From contig OX246745.1 of NCBI GenBank assembly GCA_945910005.1, positions 38,843,215 through 38,907,214 on the forward strand: a DNA stretch of 64,000 nt. Reading direction: 5' to 3'. Numbering within the stretch: the stretch's first letter is position 1; every line of letters starts with the position of its first letter. Shown here in pieces: positions 32,721 through 42,885 of this stretch. This DNA comes from Isoperla grammatica (Eukaryota > Arthropoda > Insecta > Plecoptera > Perlodidae). The notes under the pieces were generated by a model, which searched no databases, had not been told where the DNA came from, and was given only the letters and a program-made list of their open reading frames with translations. A program made the position numbers and the translations under genes.

Positions 32721-34450
32721 ATGTTAGCCCAGCCCCAACATATGGGAAGTGGTTTCTGGGAAAAGATTTAAGTCGATGAATTTGTTCAAATGAAAAGTTA
32801 GAAAGTGTTTACATACCGATCTCAGGTCATTGTCTACTGCCTCTTTCAACTGTGAACTTGCTTTCTTTCTTAAAGAAACACCTGTGATTTTACAATTTCT
32901 GCTTAATTCCTAGACTTGAGATTTTCTTAGTTTGGCGACGCTTCCCTGCTGCTTCCCTCCATTGAAGTGTGACCACCCCTTACTCCTGTGACTACCCAAC
33001 AATCATATCATATTTATTAATTTCATATTACAGTGGAACCTCCTTATAAATATAAATCCCCAATCAACCTTCATAGTTCGACCTCCCACTCAAGCCAAAA
33101 TGCAAGAGTGGGGCTCAGACCAAACTGCTATCAACAGTCCAACTTGGGCCTCCCAAACCCCTGACACAGCAAAGTTACCAAATTATTATTATGATCATTA
33201 TGGGTGTGTCAGTAATCTGATGTTATTGTAGTTGCCCTAGATTGATGATTACACAATAGCCAGCTCAGCACCTACCTGATTGTGATCAAAACAGTGTTGT
33301 TTACCCATGTCACAATCTTGATGAATAAAACACAAAAGTGAAGGAATCCAGTGTGAAAATGAATAAACTCCAATTTTCACACTACAATATGAAGATATAC
33401 GAAGTGTATGAGTACACTAATTATAATTCTTAAAAGTCAATGTCCTGGAGAGATGGCGGACAACCTTTGTCAACGAAATATAGCAATTTATAATGTGAGT
33501 ACATAGTCACTTGTTTGGAATCGGGCATTGAAAGCTGCACCAGATATCCCTGGCAGCCCAGCTGCGTGAGGGTGGTCTTGAGTATACGTGTACTTAGTGA
33601 GGGTGACATATTTGCATACCTGCTCAGTGGGAACACTGATGATAGTGATGCTGGCAGTGAGGATGCCAAAGGCAAATTTACAAATGCTTTGAGAATAGTG
33701 ACTAAGTTCTAGTTTTGAAAATCTCAACTTTGGACACCCTTGGAGGCCAAACGCCTCAGCTGTCACGTGGCAAACAAGTGAATTCTGAATTATTTTTTTC
33801 TCTATGGAAATGCTTTAGTGAAGATTTCTGCTAGTGGGTGGGGGGGGGGGGGAGGCGTCGCTTTCCTAGCACCTAATGGACTATTATGACCAATTCTAAT
33901 GAACCAACTAAAATATTTGCGGTTTGTAAAACAAACATTTCTTGCAGGCCTAAAGAAGCGAAAAGAAAAAGCGAAGAAGAAAAATGCCGTAGGTTTAGAC
34001 TATTTAGTAGGAATACGGACTATAATCATGTGTCGATAAATATCATATGTTGCTACGATAACGATGTGCTGGCATATCGCAATAATCGTACGATAATATT
34101 TAGCACTCGGCTGTGTCGTGATATATCGTGATTATCGAGCACGTTATCGACTATCGTGATAGTACAAACCTAGCGGACGAGTATGTTCGCTAACAATCGT
34201 AATAGGCTATGGCACATGAGTTGCTAAACTGGCTACATATTTAATGATAATTTTCATACATTTTGTTAATTACAGAGCTTAGCTATGTTTAAGTGCTGAT
34301 ACTAGTTTTTAATAATGATACCTACTGTAAAATTAACTATTATAATTTAAATGTTCCTAAGTAAAAGAAAAAGTGTAAATTTATTCTGGAGTCATCATCC
34401 CCTTTAAATACTCTTCTGTGGTGTTGCTAATGCGTGTTTGTTTGTATAAG
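32721..34450. other. Intron, only fragments recognised
   Basis: About 1.7 kb. A pogo-like left end (TA then CAGTGGAACCTCC) starts near 33031 but I find no right end. A poly-G run is at 33839-33852. Sequence near 34060-34170 is made of ATCGTGATA/TATCGCAATA motifs ending AGTACAAACCTAG and looks like one half of a MITE. No exon is needed by the phases. Confidence 0.45.
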
Positions 34451-34581
34451 GTTTGCCAGCCTGGGTCCCGGTCACCCCCAAGGGGCGGCAGCGCTACACC
34501 AGTATGGCCTCTACCAGTCCCCCGGTGCTCCCGGACAGGCTGCTCTAAGTCAGCTGGAGAGAGAACGAATGGAAAGACTCG
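34451..34581 (+). CDS. Gug: Atrophin exon 9 of those visible
   Basis: The acceptor is TTTGTATAAG|GTTTGCC, a weak pyrimidine tract, chosen over the CCAG at 34459 because only this one completes the split codon and gives RFASLGPGHPQG, matching the FASFHPG motif of RERE. The donor is CTCG|GTAAGA. It encodes QYGLYQSPGAPGQAALSQLE and ERERMERLG, parallel to LNPLERERLALAG in vertebrates. Confidence 0.9.
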
Positions 34582-35402
34582 GTAAGATGACATTTGTCAA
34601 TGTTGTGGAAGCTCGACTTACCTTTCGCTCTTTACAGCGACAGTTTACAAACTTTACCGTAGACTGGCCTAAAATTTAAGTATGCTAAATCCAACAAAAA
34701 GTGAACAAAAAATAGTATATATAACAAAAAAACCTTTATTAATGATATACATGAAAGCCTTCACCACGAGGAGCGATCCACCTCGAGCAGATAGAGCACT
34801 CGTATCAGTTCTCATGTATGAGGTTACAGGACCTCACAAAGTGAGAAAAAGCCAGGCAAATAGTACCTTTAAAACACCAGAAAGAATGTATCGGATTTCT
34901 AATCGAATTCTATTGTTTTCAATATCTTCAGTAATGTTTTATTACACCAATATATTTTGTTGAAAGGGCGCGGGACGGTTGGTAATATTTTTGTCGAACC
35001 CACATCTCGGACATATCCCACGTTACAGTATTCAGCAACAGCCAAATCATTGCATATGCTCGGCCCGTTAACGTAGCAAGCTCAACATTGAACGCACACT
35101 CGTACATTCTGCATTCGTTTTACCAAATTATAGCAAAATGAGACAGTAGTACATACCTTAAAAATGCTGAAAAGTAAAAAAGGATCTGCATTAAAAAAAT
35201 AGTGAAAATATACATTTTCAGGCAAAATAATGTATGTATTTTTGGCATCACTAACACTTGAAACATTCTTGAAACTTTTTTTAGGCATGTATTTACCAAT
35301 AGAAAAAGAGATGTCTGGAACATCCTTGCTCTACTCATCATCAACAATGTGATGTTAAAGCAACTAAGAGTTTCTGTCCTAAGTGGGATTGTTTGCCGAC
35401 AG
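34582..35402. other. Intron, nothing recognised
   Basis: AT-rich sequence without element ends or coding potential that I can support. The last bases TTTGCCGACAG form the acceptor of the next exon. Confidence 0.5.
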
Positions 35403-35616
35403 GATCCGGCTACCCGCGGCCCAGTCTTCTAGCTGGGGGGCGCGAACCAATGGCACTTCACCATCCGTCGGAACTTCTCCGGGCCCCTCCGTACGCAGAC
35501 CAACTGTCACACCAGCTGATTGCACACGAACAGCTGCAGCGTCAGATGATGCTGGAGAGGGATCGTTATCCGCATCCCCATTCCGCCATTTTTGCTCAGC
35601 ACGACGAGTATATCAG
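35403..35616 (+). CDS. Gug: Atrophin exon 10 of those visible
   Basis: The acceptor is TTGCCGACAG|GATCC and the donor ATATCAG|GTAAGA. The first two bases complete the Gly codon left by exon 9. It encodes SGYPRPSLLAGGREPMALHH, PSELLRAPPYADQLSHQL, IAHEQLQRQMMLERDRYPHP and HSAIFAQHDEYIR. The layout (PYADQL, then a Gln/Glu-rich helix, then His/Pro) resembles my recollection of the C-terminus of arthropod Grunge. Confidence 0.9.
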
Positions 35617-36135
35617 GTAAGAGTCATATGTCTTCTCTAGGGATGAGCAAATCATGCTTTTAGTGTTTTTAAACCAAACTTGGAGCTCGAACCAAACTTT
35701 TTGCAACACGTCAATTACATTGCAAAAGGCTCGTCTTTCAAGCTAACTCTCATGTGTTATCAATGTAATTGCACGAGAGAGATAATAATAATAAATAATA
35801 ATAATGATAATAATACTGTGTATTACAAATACAAGCCTGAAAAGGTATTAGATAGTAAAAACTACAAATTTTATACATGATTATATACAACAGCCCCACT
35901 TAAAGTAGCTCCGCAATACGTTGAGCAACATGAAGACGCCGATGTTTTGCTCTTAAAACGGTGGCAAAATAAAACCGCAGCAATAAGAGAGGGTAACTAA
36001 GCAAATAATAACCACGGCATTTTTCACTTCACTGTCAAATGTGGCCTAGATTTTGCTTTTCTTTTGTGTGATAGTGATTATGAATGTTATCTAGAATATT
36101 GTTTTGCTGTAAAGCTATTTGCTTTGAATTTAAAT

Positions 36136-36672
36136 TAGAGGTGGACCGATACCAATACCGATACCATTTTTTTTAAAAACGATACCGATACCGATACCAC
36201 TTTATTTATATAGTAGCGCCTATTCTACAACAAACACATGTTTTATTTTATTTAGGCTTAAGCCTACACTTTGTCAGTCCACGTATGACAAATACGTAGC
36301 AATTTCTTTTAAACAGATTTCAGTAAAAATATTCAATTCTCTTCTCCAGACATTAATCTTTACTTTCTAGTTTCTCGTCACGATTATTCATCCACACACC
36401 AAAGTAAACACTCAACAATCACGTGATGCGATGTGATCGCGGGACGCGGAAACGCCATCTTGGATGGGTCGAACTCGAGGTCGAAAGCGCAGGTCGATAC
36501 CGCGCTCGCGCAAGTAGCGCATTCTAGCGGTAGAATTCAACACTACGTACTTGAACACGTAATAAATTGAGGAGATGGTATCGGATTAGGTATCGGAAAA
36601 ATCACCCGATACCGATTCAACCGATACCAGAGGTATCGGCCGATTCTCAATATCGGTATCGGTCCACCTCTA
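36136..36672. mobile_element. hAT-type MITE, 537 bp
   Basis: Ends TAGAGGTGGACCGATACC and GGTATCGGTCCACCTCTA, exact 8-bp duplication ATTTAAAT at 36128-36135 and 36673-36680. CCGATACCGATACC-type short repeats occur near both ends. It lies in the last intron. Confidence 0.95.
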
Positions 36673-37038
36673 ATTTAAATTGATTGTTTTTAGTGTAAGA
36701 TTATCATTACTACTCTGGGTTTTTTCCTTATCCATGTATCCATGCCACTTGTGGTCACAATTAACCCGGATTAGAGGGACTATTATAATAATAACGACGA
36801 CGACGACAAATGTTTCGTAGGAATAGGCCTACCTGTTATTATAGGGTGCACCCTGCTTTCCCTGATGGGCCCCTCTTGATTTCGCAGTTGAAATGAACTC
36901 GACTCAAATCATAAATCGAGTAACGACGATCGGTCACATTCGGACTCTAAACTTGAACTACCTGAACAATTACTAAGTTGAACAATGACTGTGATTAATG
37001 GAGCCGATGTTTTCTGAAGGTGGTGTGCTCTATTTCAG

Positions 37039-37105
37039 ACAACAACGTGAGCGAGAGATCAAGGTTCGAGCATTGGAGGAAGCTGCACGAGGATCCAGGC
37101 CGTGA
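37039..37105 (+). CDS. Gug: Atrophin terminal coding exon
   Basis: The acceptor is CTATTTCAG|ACAACAA; the A completes the AG from exon 10 (Arg). It encodes QQREREIKVRALEEAARGSR then Pro and TGA at 37103-37105. The VRALEEAARGSRP end agrees with my memory of insect Grunge proteins. The 3' untranslated region begins at 37106; no canonical AATAAA is seen before the pogo-like insertion at 37574, so the polyadenylation site is probably further downstream. Confidence 0.92.
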
Positions 37106-37573
37106 ATACGAGAGCCGGCACACATTCGGGCTAATACCAAATTTATGTAATTTTCATGAACATAACTTATTGACCAAGTGTGATATTTATTATTTTTAAT
37201 ATTGTTATGAAAACGATTTTGAAATGCTTTAAAACTATTTACCGTATACTTTTAAGTCGAATTCATGGTTGGAGCTCACGCTTTATAAATGCCAGTTATA
37301 AACTCAATTTCACACCAGCAATAGTCAATGGAAAGTGCTACTGCCGTTTGAAAGTTGTAAGTAGTAAACATTTAGCAAAACCTGTTTGGTGGTGCTATTA
37401 GCAGTAACCACTGTAAGCTAGATTCTCGGTTCCATTAAAACATGACGAGTGTGGCCAGAGTTAAACAAAATACCGGTACTTAAAGGCAAAAGGATAGTCT
37501 CAACATTAAAACTATGCAAGATTAACGGTTTTTTAGTTGAATCTTGATGATGCTACACAATATTATAGTGGTA
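37106..37573 (+). other. Proximal 3' untranslated region of the Atrophin gene
   Basis: AT-rich sequence directly after the stop codon. Its extent cannot be fixed from sequence alone. AATAAA signals occur much further right (for example near 43443, 44478 and 45058), so a long 3' UTR interrupted by transposons is possible. Confidence 0.55.
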
Positions 37574-39252
37574 CAGTACAACCTTGTTATTACATCGTCT
37601 GATACAATGTCTGCATTATCACGTCGTTTTGATAAAGTCCCGGGGAAACCCCACACACAATGTTAATTTTCTCTTGATAACGTCGAATGGGATAGTATGT
37701 CCCTAAATTAAGGTCCCTACATTAGTAAAAGGTATAAGGTCGTATCAGAGAAAATTCCTGTTACGATAGACTCAGGTAGCAGAGCCCCCCCCCCCCCATA
37801 ATGTGTAATTTCATTTTGTGTTATCTTTTCTTTAATGTTACTATAGGATACTGCAGGTCATACCTTGCAACAAATCTAATCTATTTCAGTCCCTTCCTTA
37901 TTGATGTTGCCCCAAAGAGTAATAATAACAACCTTTATTGGTTTCTGCAGTCATAGCTGTTGCCGTAAGACACAGAATAACAAACAATTTATATCAAAAC
38001 AAAAATAGAAACAAATTACACTTCTACTCAACACTTATTACAAAATACAATTTATATATAAACTAAACAAAATTAAGAATACAAATGTTGCCTAAAGATG
38101 AAAATAGACCATCACAATACGGCCAGAACAATTTCTTCGGTGAGACTTGATGGTAATTTGAACGTCTTCCGGAATTCCTCGAAAAAGCCGGGGATTGTAC
38201 CCCTAGCACCTATCATAAGACCTATAACTCTGATATTCTTCAGATTGTAATAGGTCTTATAATAGGCACCAGTCGGGTTATAGATCCCCTGCTTTTCACG
38301 ATCAACCTCCTCCGCTTGTCCCAGGTGATCCTCAAAGCGGATAGAGGGATCGAGAATGTATCCCTCCGACGTCCCCCGATCAATTGCGACGATGTCAATT
38401 CGCCTCGTGCCCCCCGACGTAGAAAGACCATGAACTTCTTCATAGACTTCATATTTCTTAACGCGAAGAGCCTGGGCTATCTTATGCCGCACCTCGTGAT
38501 GACGGGATTCTCTCATCTTTTCGCCGTGCTGACAGTAACCAAGTACATGGGCAAGGGTTTCAAACTCGCTGCAATGTCTACAGCGGTTAGTACCTTGGCT
38601 CCTGCCAGGGACGGTTCTTACGGGAACCACGTTACACGTCATCTTGATGGCATCTCTCCATTCAGAGCAAGAGAGTCCCGCCTGATTGTGGATCCACCTG
38701 TTAGCAGATGTCACTTTATCACCTTTTCCTTTATGTGACAGAGCGCACCACTTTTTATACTCTTGCTCTCGAAGGTGTTCTCGCAAGGTCTTGCCTGAGA
38801 CTCCAGCTCTCGTTGAGGCTTCCGGAAATGTTATGCCTAATCTAGAAATACAACTTAACTTCTCAGCTTCAAGATTCCTCGCAAAATTTACGTGTACATT
38901 ATCTGCCTCTAGCAATGTATCACATATGTTAAAATGCTGAATGAAGGCTTCCCATCCAGTGTTCATAATGCCAAGGCCTTTGAATTTCGGACTAGAATAA
39001 ATCATGGAGTCGGGAACATCGTGAGGAAGCTGTAAAATTTCCTTCACAGTACCCCGCATCAATTTGTCTGTATCTGACAAAAATGATTTCGGTAACTGGG
39101 TCAGAGGTGCATTTTGAAGTGGGTAAATTAAAGTTGGGCCCACAAAATAAGCCATAAATCAGTTTTTTTAAAGTTTATTTGATACAATGTCCCACTTGAT
39201 AAACGTTGAAAATCAATAGTCTTTTCAGCGATGTTATATCAAGGTTGTACTG
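37574..39252. mobile_element. pogo/Tigger-like element enclosing a LINE fragment
   Basis: TA flanks (37572-37573 and 39253-39254) and inverted ends CAGTACAACCTTGTTATTAC and ATATCAAGGTTGTACTG. Sequence next to the ends is rich in ACATCG/CGATGT motifs. The element's own transposase is absent. The LINE 3' end at about 37915-39165 is inserted inside it. Confidence 0.82.
38112..39155 (-). CDS. R2/NeSL-type LINE C-terminal region with restriction-like endonuclease (5'-truncated)
   Basis: A 347-residue open frame. Residues 1-75 resemble the RT thumb (DKLMRGTVKEILQLPHDVPD, FKGLGI). A zinc knuckle C-x2-C-x7-H-x4-C is at 192-208 (CRHCSEFETLAHVLGYC). A restriction-like endonuclease motif follows at about 251-269 (RRIDIVAIDRGTSEGYILD); the usual K/R-P-D is R-I-D here, with the second Asp 15 residues on. 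These features define the C-terminus of R2, NeSL and related target-primed retrotransposons. The RT core is absent, so the fragment cannot act alone; the frame is nevertheless uninterrupted, which suggests recent insertion. The start given is simply the first Met after the truncation. Confidence 0.82.
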   Translation of the reverse strand: MAYFVGPTLIYPLQNAPLTQLPKSFLSDTDKLMRGTVKEILQLPHDVPDSMIYSSPKFKGLGIMNTGWEAFIQHFNICDTLLEADNVHVNFARNLEAEKLSCISRLGITFPEASTRAGVSGKTLREHLREQEYKKWCALSHKGKGDKVTSANRWIHNQAGLSCSEWRDAIKMTCNVVPVRTVPGRSQGTNRCRHCSEFETLAHVLGYCQHGEKMRESRHHEVRHKIAQALRVKKYEVYEEVHGLSTSGGTRRIDIVAIDRGTSEGYILDPSIRFEDHLGQAEEVDREKQGIYNPTGAYYKTYYNLKNIRVIGLMIGARGTIPGFFEEFRKTFKLPSSLTEEIVLAVL

Positions 39253-40137
39253 TAATATTCAAAATGCAGTTTTGTAATGACTAACTACTGAACTACTAAA
39301 GTTTCAAATATTTAAAGCATTAGTTGTTATTCCAGAAGTAAATTAGTTACAATTCTTCACTTAATTTAATTTCCACATAACGATCCAAATATTTGAAAAT
39401 TTTAATCCAGTTTTTGGTTTTTATAGATGCAATTTACTTATTCAATATTGTGAAGTGTTTTCAAGGTATTTCTTGTTAATAGTGCAACTACCCCTCCGCT
39501 TTAAGATATGAGGTGACAGACAGGTGGCGTAAATTAAGAAATGGACTCAAACATTACACAGTCTCCAATGGTATGATAGTACGTATTAGACCTATGCTCA
39601 ATGCTGACAGTAACTTACTAAGGCAGGGCTGTCAGATTTATATCTATGTATTGTTTCTGTTTTTACTGACATGAGGGTGCAAAAAGATTCTGCAGGACAT
39701 GTACAGTTTTATATATTTAGTAAAATTTATTTGTGTTTTTTGTTTTGTAATTTTAATTTGTTTGGGGCGCGATAAAACGCGAACAATGTTGAGAGCAACT
39801 ATACGTAGATGCAGCTGTCAGAAGTAGGCAGGGCAATAACTGACAGCTGTCCATGCCTTGTCCATCCAACCTGACACAACAGATCTCTTAAATGATTACT
39901 GTGATCGTAGTTGTAATGTTATGTAACAGTATTATTCAATATGGAAACACAGGAACAATGATAGCTGGTCCAACAATACAATGTATGCAACAGTGAGTGT
40001 GGTGTAGATAGGGGATATACCTGAAACGTTATGTCTAGGATGAGCAGAACTTCAGTTTTTCTAATTTTTTGGCAAACATACGAACATGGTTGGAAGGGGT
40101 GAGCGTACACCTTTACGTTATAGTCGTCTGTAAAATA
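39253..40137. other. No recognised feature
   Basis: Non-repetitive AT-rich sequence, either 3' UTR or intergenic. A possible outer pogo-like left end (TA then CAGTAAAATGCCATT) starts at 40138, with no right end found. Confidence 0.45.
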
Positions 40138-40246
40138 CAGTAAAATGCCATTTATACGTTTCGTACTTCAAAGTTTTTCGTATTTTTTTTTTTTTGCTGG
40201 TCCCAACCAATGTCCCATCCCGCCATGCTAACTTTATTTACTTATA

Positions 40247-41386
40247 CAGTCAAAAGTCGTTACAACAAACGCTCTTACAACGAAATCATAATTTTAGCGA
40301 AATGTATTTGTGGTCTCGCCCAAATCTATGTTCACATTGTTAATTTGTTATCATTACAATGAAAATTCGTTATTACAAAAAGATCATTTTGACGATCAAA
40401 TTTTGGTTCCCCTTGGTATTATTAAACGTTGTTACAACAAAATTATCTTCCGAAATGTGGATTATTTGGAACTAGTCGCGTAGATTGATGTTTTCTCGTG
40501 TATCGCCTCGTTAGATGGGCTGGCTGGCCATCCACGAGAGTCGGGCAAGGTCATTGGCCGCCGCAAGACAAGAGCACCCCAGCCGGCCAATCACGATCGA
40601 GGTTACGGAGCGAGGGACGAACTGAACTGTCAACAGGCGGCTGCTTGCATGTTGCACTCGCCTGCACCTAGCGCTTTCTCTCTCACTCATGGCAGCCGAT
40701 AGCTGTAGTAGTCGAACTACTTCGTCGCGTCTCGTCCAGACACGATAGCACTCCATTGTTCTCTCTCGCTCGGCAGTTGATAGCTGTAGTAGTCGAACTA
40801 CTTCGTCGCGTCTCGTCCAGACACGATAGCACTCCATTGTTCTCTCTCGCTCGGCAGTTGATAGCTGTAGTAGTCGAACTACTTCATCGCGTCTCGTTCA
40901 GACACGATAGCACTCCATTGTTCTCTCTCGCTCGGCAGTTGATAGCTGTAGTAGTCGAACTACTTCATCGCGTCTCGTTCAGACACGATAGCACTCCATT
41001 GTTCTCTCTCGCTCGGCAGTTGATAGCTGTAGTAGTCGAACTACTTCATCGCGTCTCGTTCAGACACGATAGCACTCCATTGTTCTCTCTCGCTCGGCCG
41101 GCCGCATTGGTTCTCACTTTGAGGGCCCCTGCGCTACCCCTCTAGCCAGCATACTGCCCACAACACAGATGTGTAATGCAGGTTGCGGGCCACAAAGGGG
41201 CCATGCGTTACCTGCCATTATTCGTGCGCTACGCGACATTTAGGCTTTGTAGGTATAATTTTGACCAATTTGGAGACTGAGAATCAAGTTTCCAGCACAA
41301 AAAGAACACTGATCATTTAAACGAAATAATCATTATAACAAAAAAACGTAAGGTCCCGTCGAGTTCGTTTTAATGACATTTGACTG
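40247..41386. mobile_element. pogo/Tigger-like element with an internal 81-bp repeat
   Basis: TA flanks (40245-40246 and 41387-41388). Ends CAGTCAAAAGTCGTTACAAC and CGTTTTAATGACATTTGACTG-type inverted sequence. Subterminal TTACAACGAAAT-like motifs repeat. No transposase frame is visible. It may sit inside another pogo-like copy beginning at 40138. Confidence 0.78.
40690..41100 (+). repeat. 81-bp tandem repeat, about five copies
   Basis: The unit contains GATAGCTGTAGTAGTCGAAC then TACTTCGTCGCGTCTCGTCC and CATTGTTCTCTCTCGCTCGG. Because 81 is a multiple of 3, open frames run through it on both strands. A related single segment (CCATTGTTCTCTCTCTCTCG) occurs near 41617. Confidence 0.92.
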
Positions 41387-42366
41387 TAGCTACGTTTTTG
41401 TATATACGTTTTTTCTTATTATTCGTTTCTTATTTCTGATCCCTTAAGCTTTTCCAATTCAAATATACGTTTTTGTTTTAAGAAATCTATACTGTAATAA
41501 TATTTTCTTAGAAACCTACGTCTGGTATTTCTGTGAATCGACCCCCAACAACAGTAGCTTCCAACCCACGGTGTGGGGTTAGTCTTTCTCCGTTGCATTC
41601 GTCACGTTTCGCTTCCATTGTTCTCTCTCTCTCGGCTGGCCGCATCTGTTCTCACTAGCCGAGTGGCGGCCTGCGTGGCTCGCGTATTTTAGGGGGGGGG
41701 GGGGGGGGCGTTTTGAAATGAATGAAGCGCAATGCTAAGGGTGTGCGGTATCTTTTGATATGTGTCAGAATAAACTAAAAGCGGTCACGGACAAATATTT
41801 AAGCACATAGCGGGTCGGCATAGTTGAAAGTTGAAAAAACCTTGGTTGTTTTAGTCTCAAATCACAATATGTTCTCATTTTTATTGACATACAAAGCATA
41901 TTCACATGGCAGGTGGACATTAAGCCTACGTCTCTTTCAGCTGATCTTTTGGTTTAGGCCCTATGACCTTGACCACTCGGCAGGCACTGCAAGTGTTTTC
42001 TAGTCTGCTGCGTGGATATATTTAGTTTACTAACCTTTCCTGATCACTCCCACCTAAAATATTGAGTTCAATATGTTAATTTTCATTTAGTTCTAAATTA
42101 TATGATAAACTAGGGTTTTTAGGGTCCCTTGCAATTTGAAATATTCTGGTTTTACTGCAGTTTGCACTTACGTTCACAGGTTACGCACGTTCAATTAGCA
42201 TATCGTATGTCTTCTATAATGCAATACGTACTTCTCATGTTTCTACTGCTGTACCGATACTAATAACAAACCAAGTGCAAGCAATAAATACATCGTGAAT
42301 AGCAGAGTGATCAATACAGTACTGGTCATATTATAGTCATACTGCCACGTCAATAGGCGCGATTCA
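41387..42366. other. No recognised feature
   Basis: AT-rich sequence with a long G run at about 41691-41708 and a CCGCATTGGTTCTCAC-like echo of the upstream repeat near 41640. No gene is supported. Confidence 0.45.
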
Positions 42367-42885
42367 AAGACTGACTCTTGCTGTCATAATACTCTCATGG
42401 TAATCTACAGTACACTTATAATCATGAAGACTGACTCTTGCTGTCATAATACTCTCATGGTAATCTACAGTACACTTATAATCATGAAGACTGACTCTTG
42501 CTGTCATAATACTCTCATGGTAATCTACAGTACACTTATAATCATGAAGACTGACTCTTGCTGTCATAATACTCTCATGGTAATCTACAGTACACTTATA
42601 ATCATGAAGACTGACTCTTGCTGTCATAATACTCTCATGGTAATCTACAGTACACTTATAATCATGAAGACTGACTCTTGCTGTCATAATACTCTCCATG
42701 GTAATCTACAGTACACTTATAATCATGAAGACTGACTCTTGCTGTCATAATACTCTCCATGGTAATCTACAGTACACTTATTATCATGAAGACTGACTCT
42801 TGCTGTCATAATACTCTCCATGGTAATCTACAGTACACTTATAATCATGAAGACTGACTCTTGCTGTCATAATACTTTCGATGGT
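42367..42885 (+). repeat. 60-bp minisatellite, about 8.5 copies
   Basis: The unit begins AAGACTGACTCTTGCTGTCA and continues TAATACTCTCATGGTAATCT to CACTTATAATCATG. The later copies are 61 bp (CTCCATGG instead of CTCATGG). It is nearly invariant, so recent. Confidence 0.95.

Noticed and set aside
32247..32771. A TGWNYIGGKPTSLCPIPLT repeat protein on the + strand
   Set aside because: It is the out-of-frame reading of the 60-bp exon-donor array; the real Atrophin frame ends at the donor at 32277.
33031..33850. Another pogo-like element starting TA-CAGTGGAACCTCC
   Set aside because: No matching right end was found within the intron, so only a possible left end can be noted.
34459..34460. Alternative acceptor CCAG for the 34451 exon
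   Set aside because: It breaks the phase with the 32040 exon and would drop the conserved FASLGPG segment.
42364..42735. Repeat-containing open frames on both strands
   Set aside because: These follow the 60-bp minisatellite, whose unit length is divisible by three; there is no supporting context.
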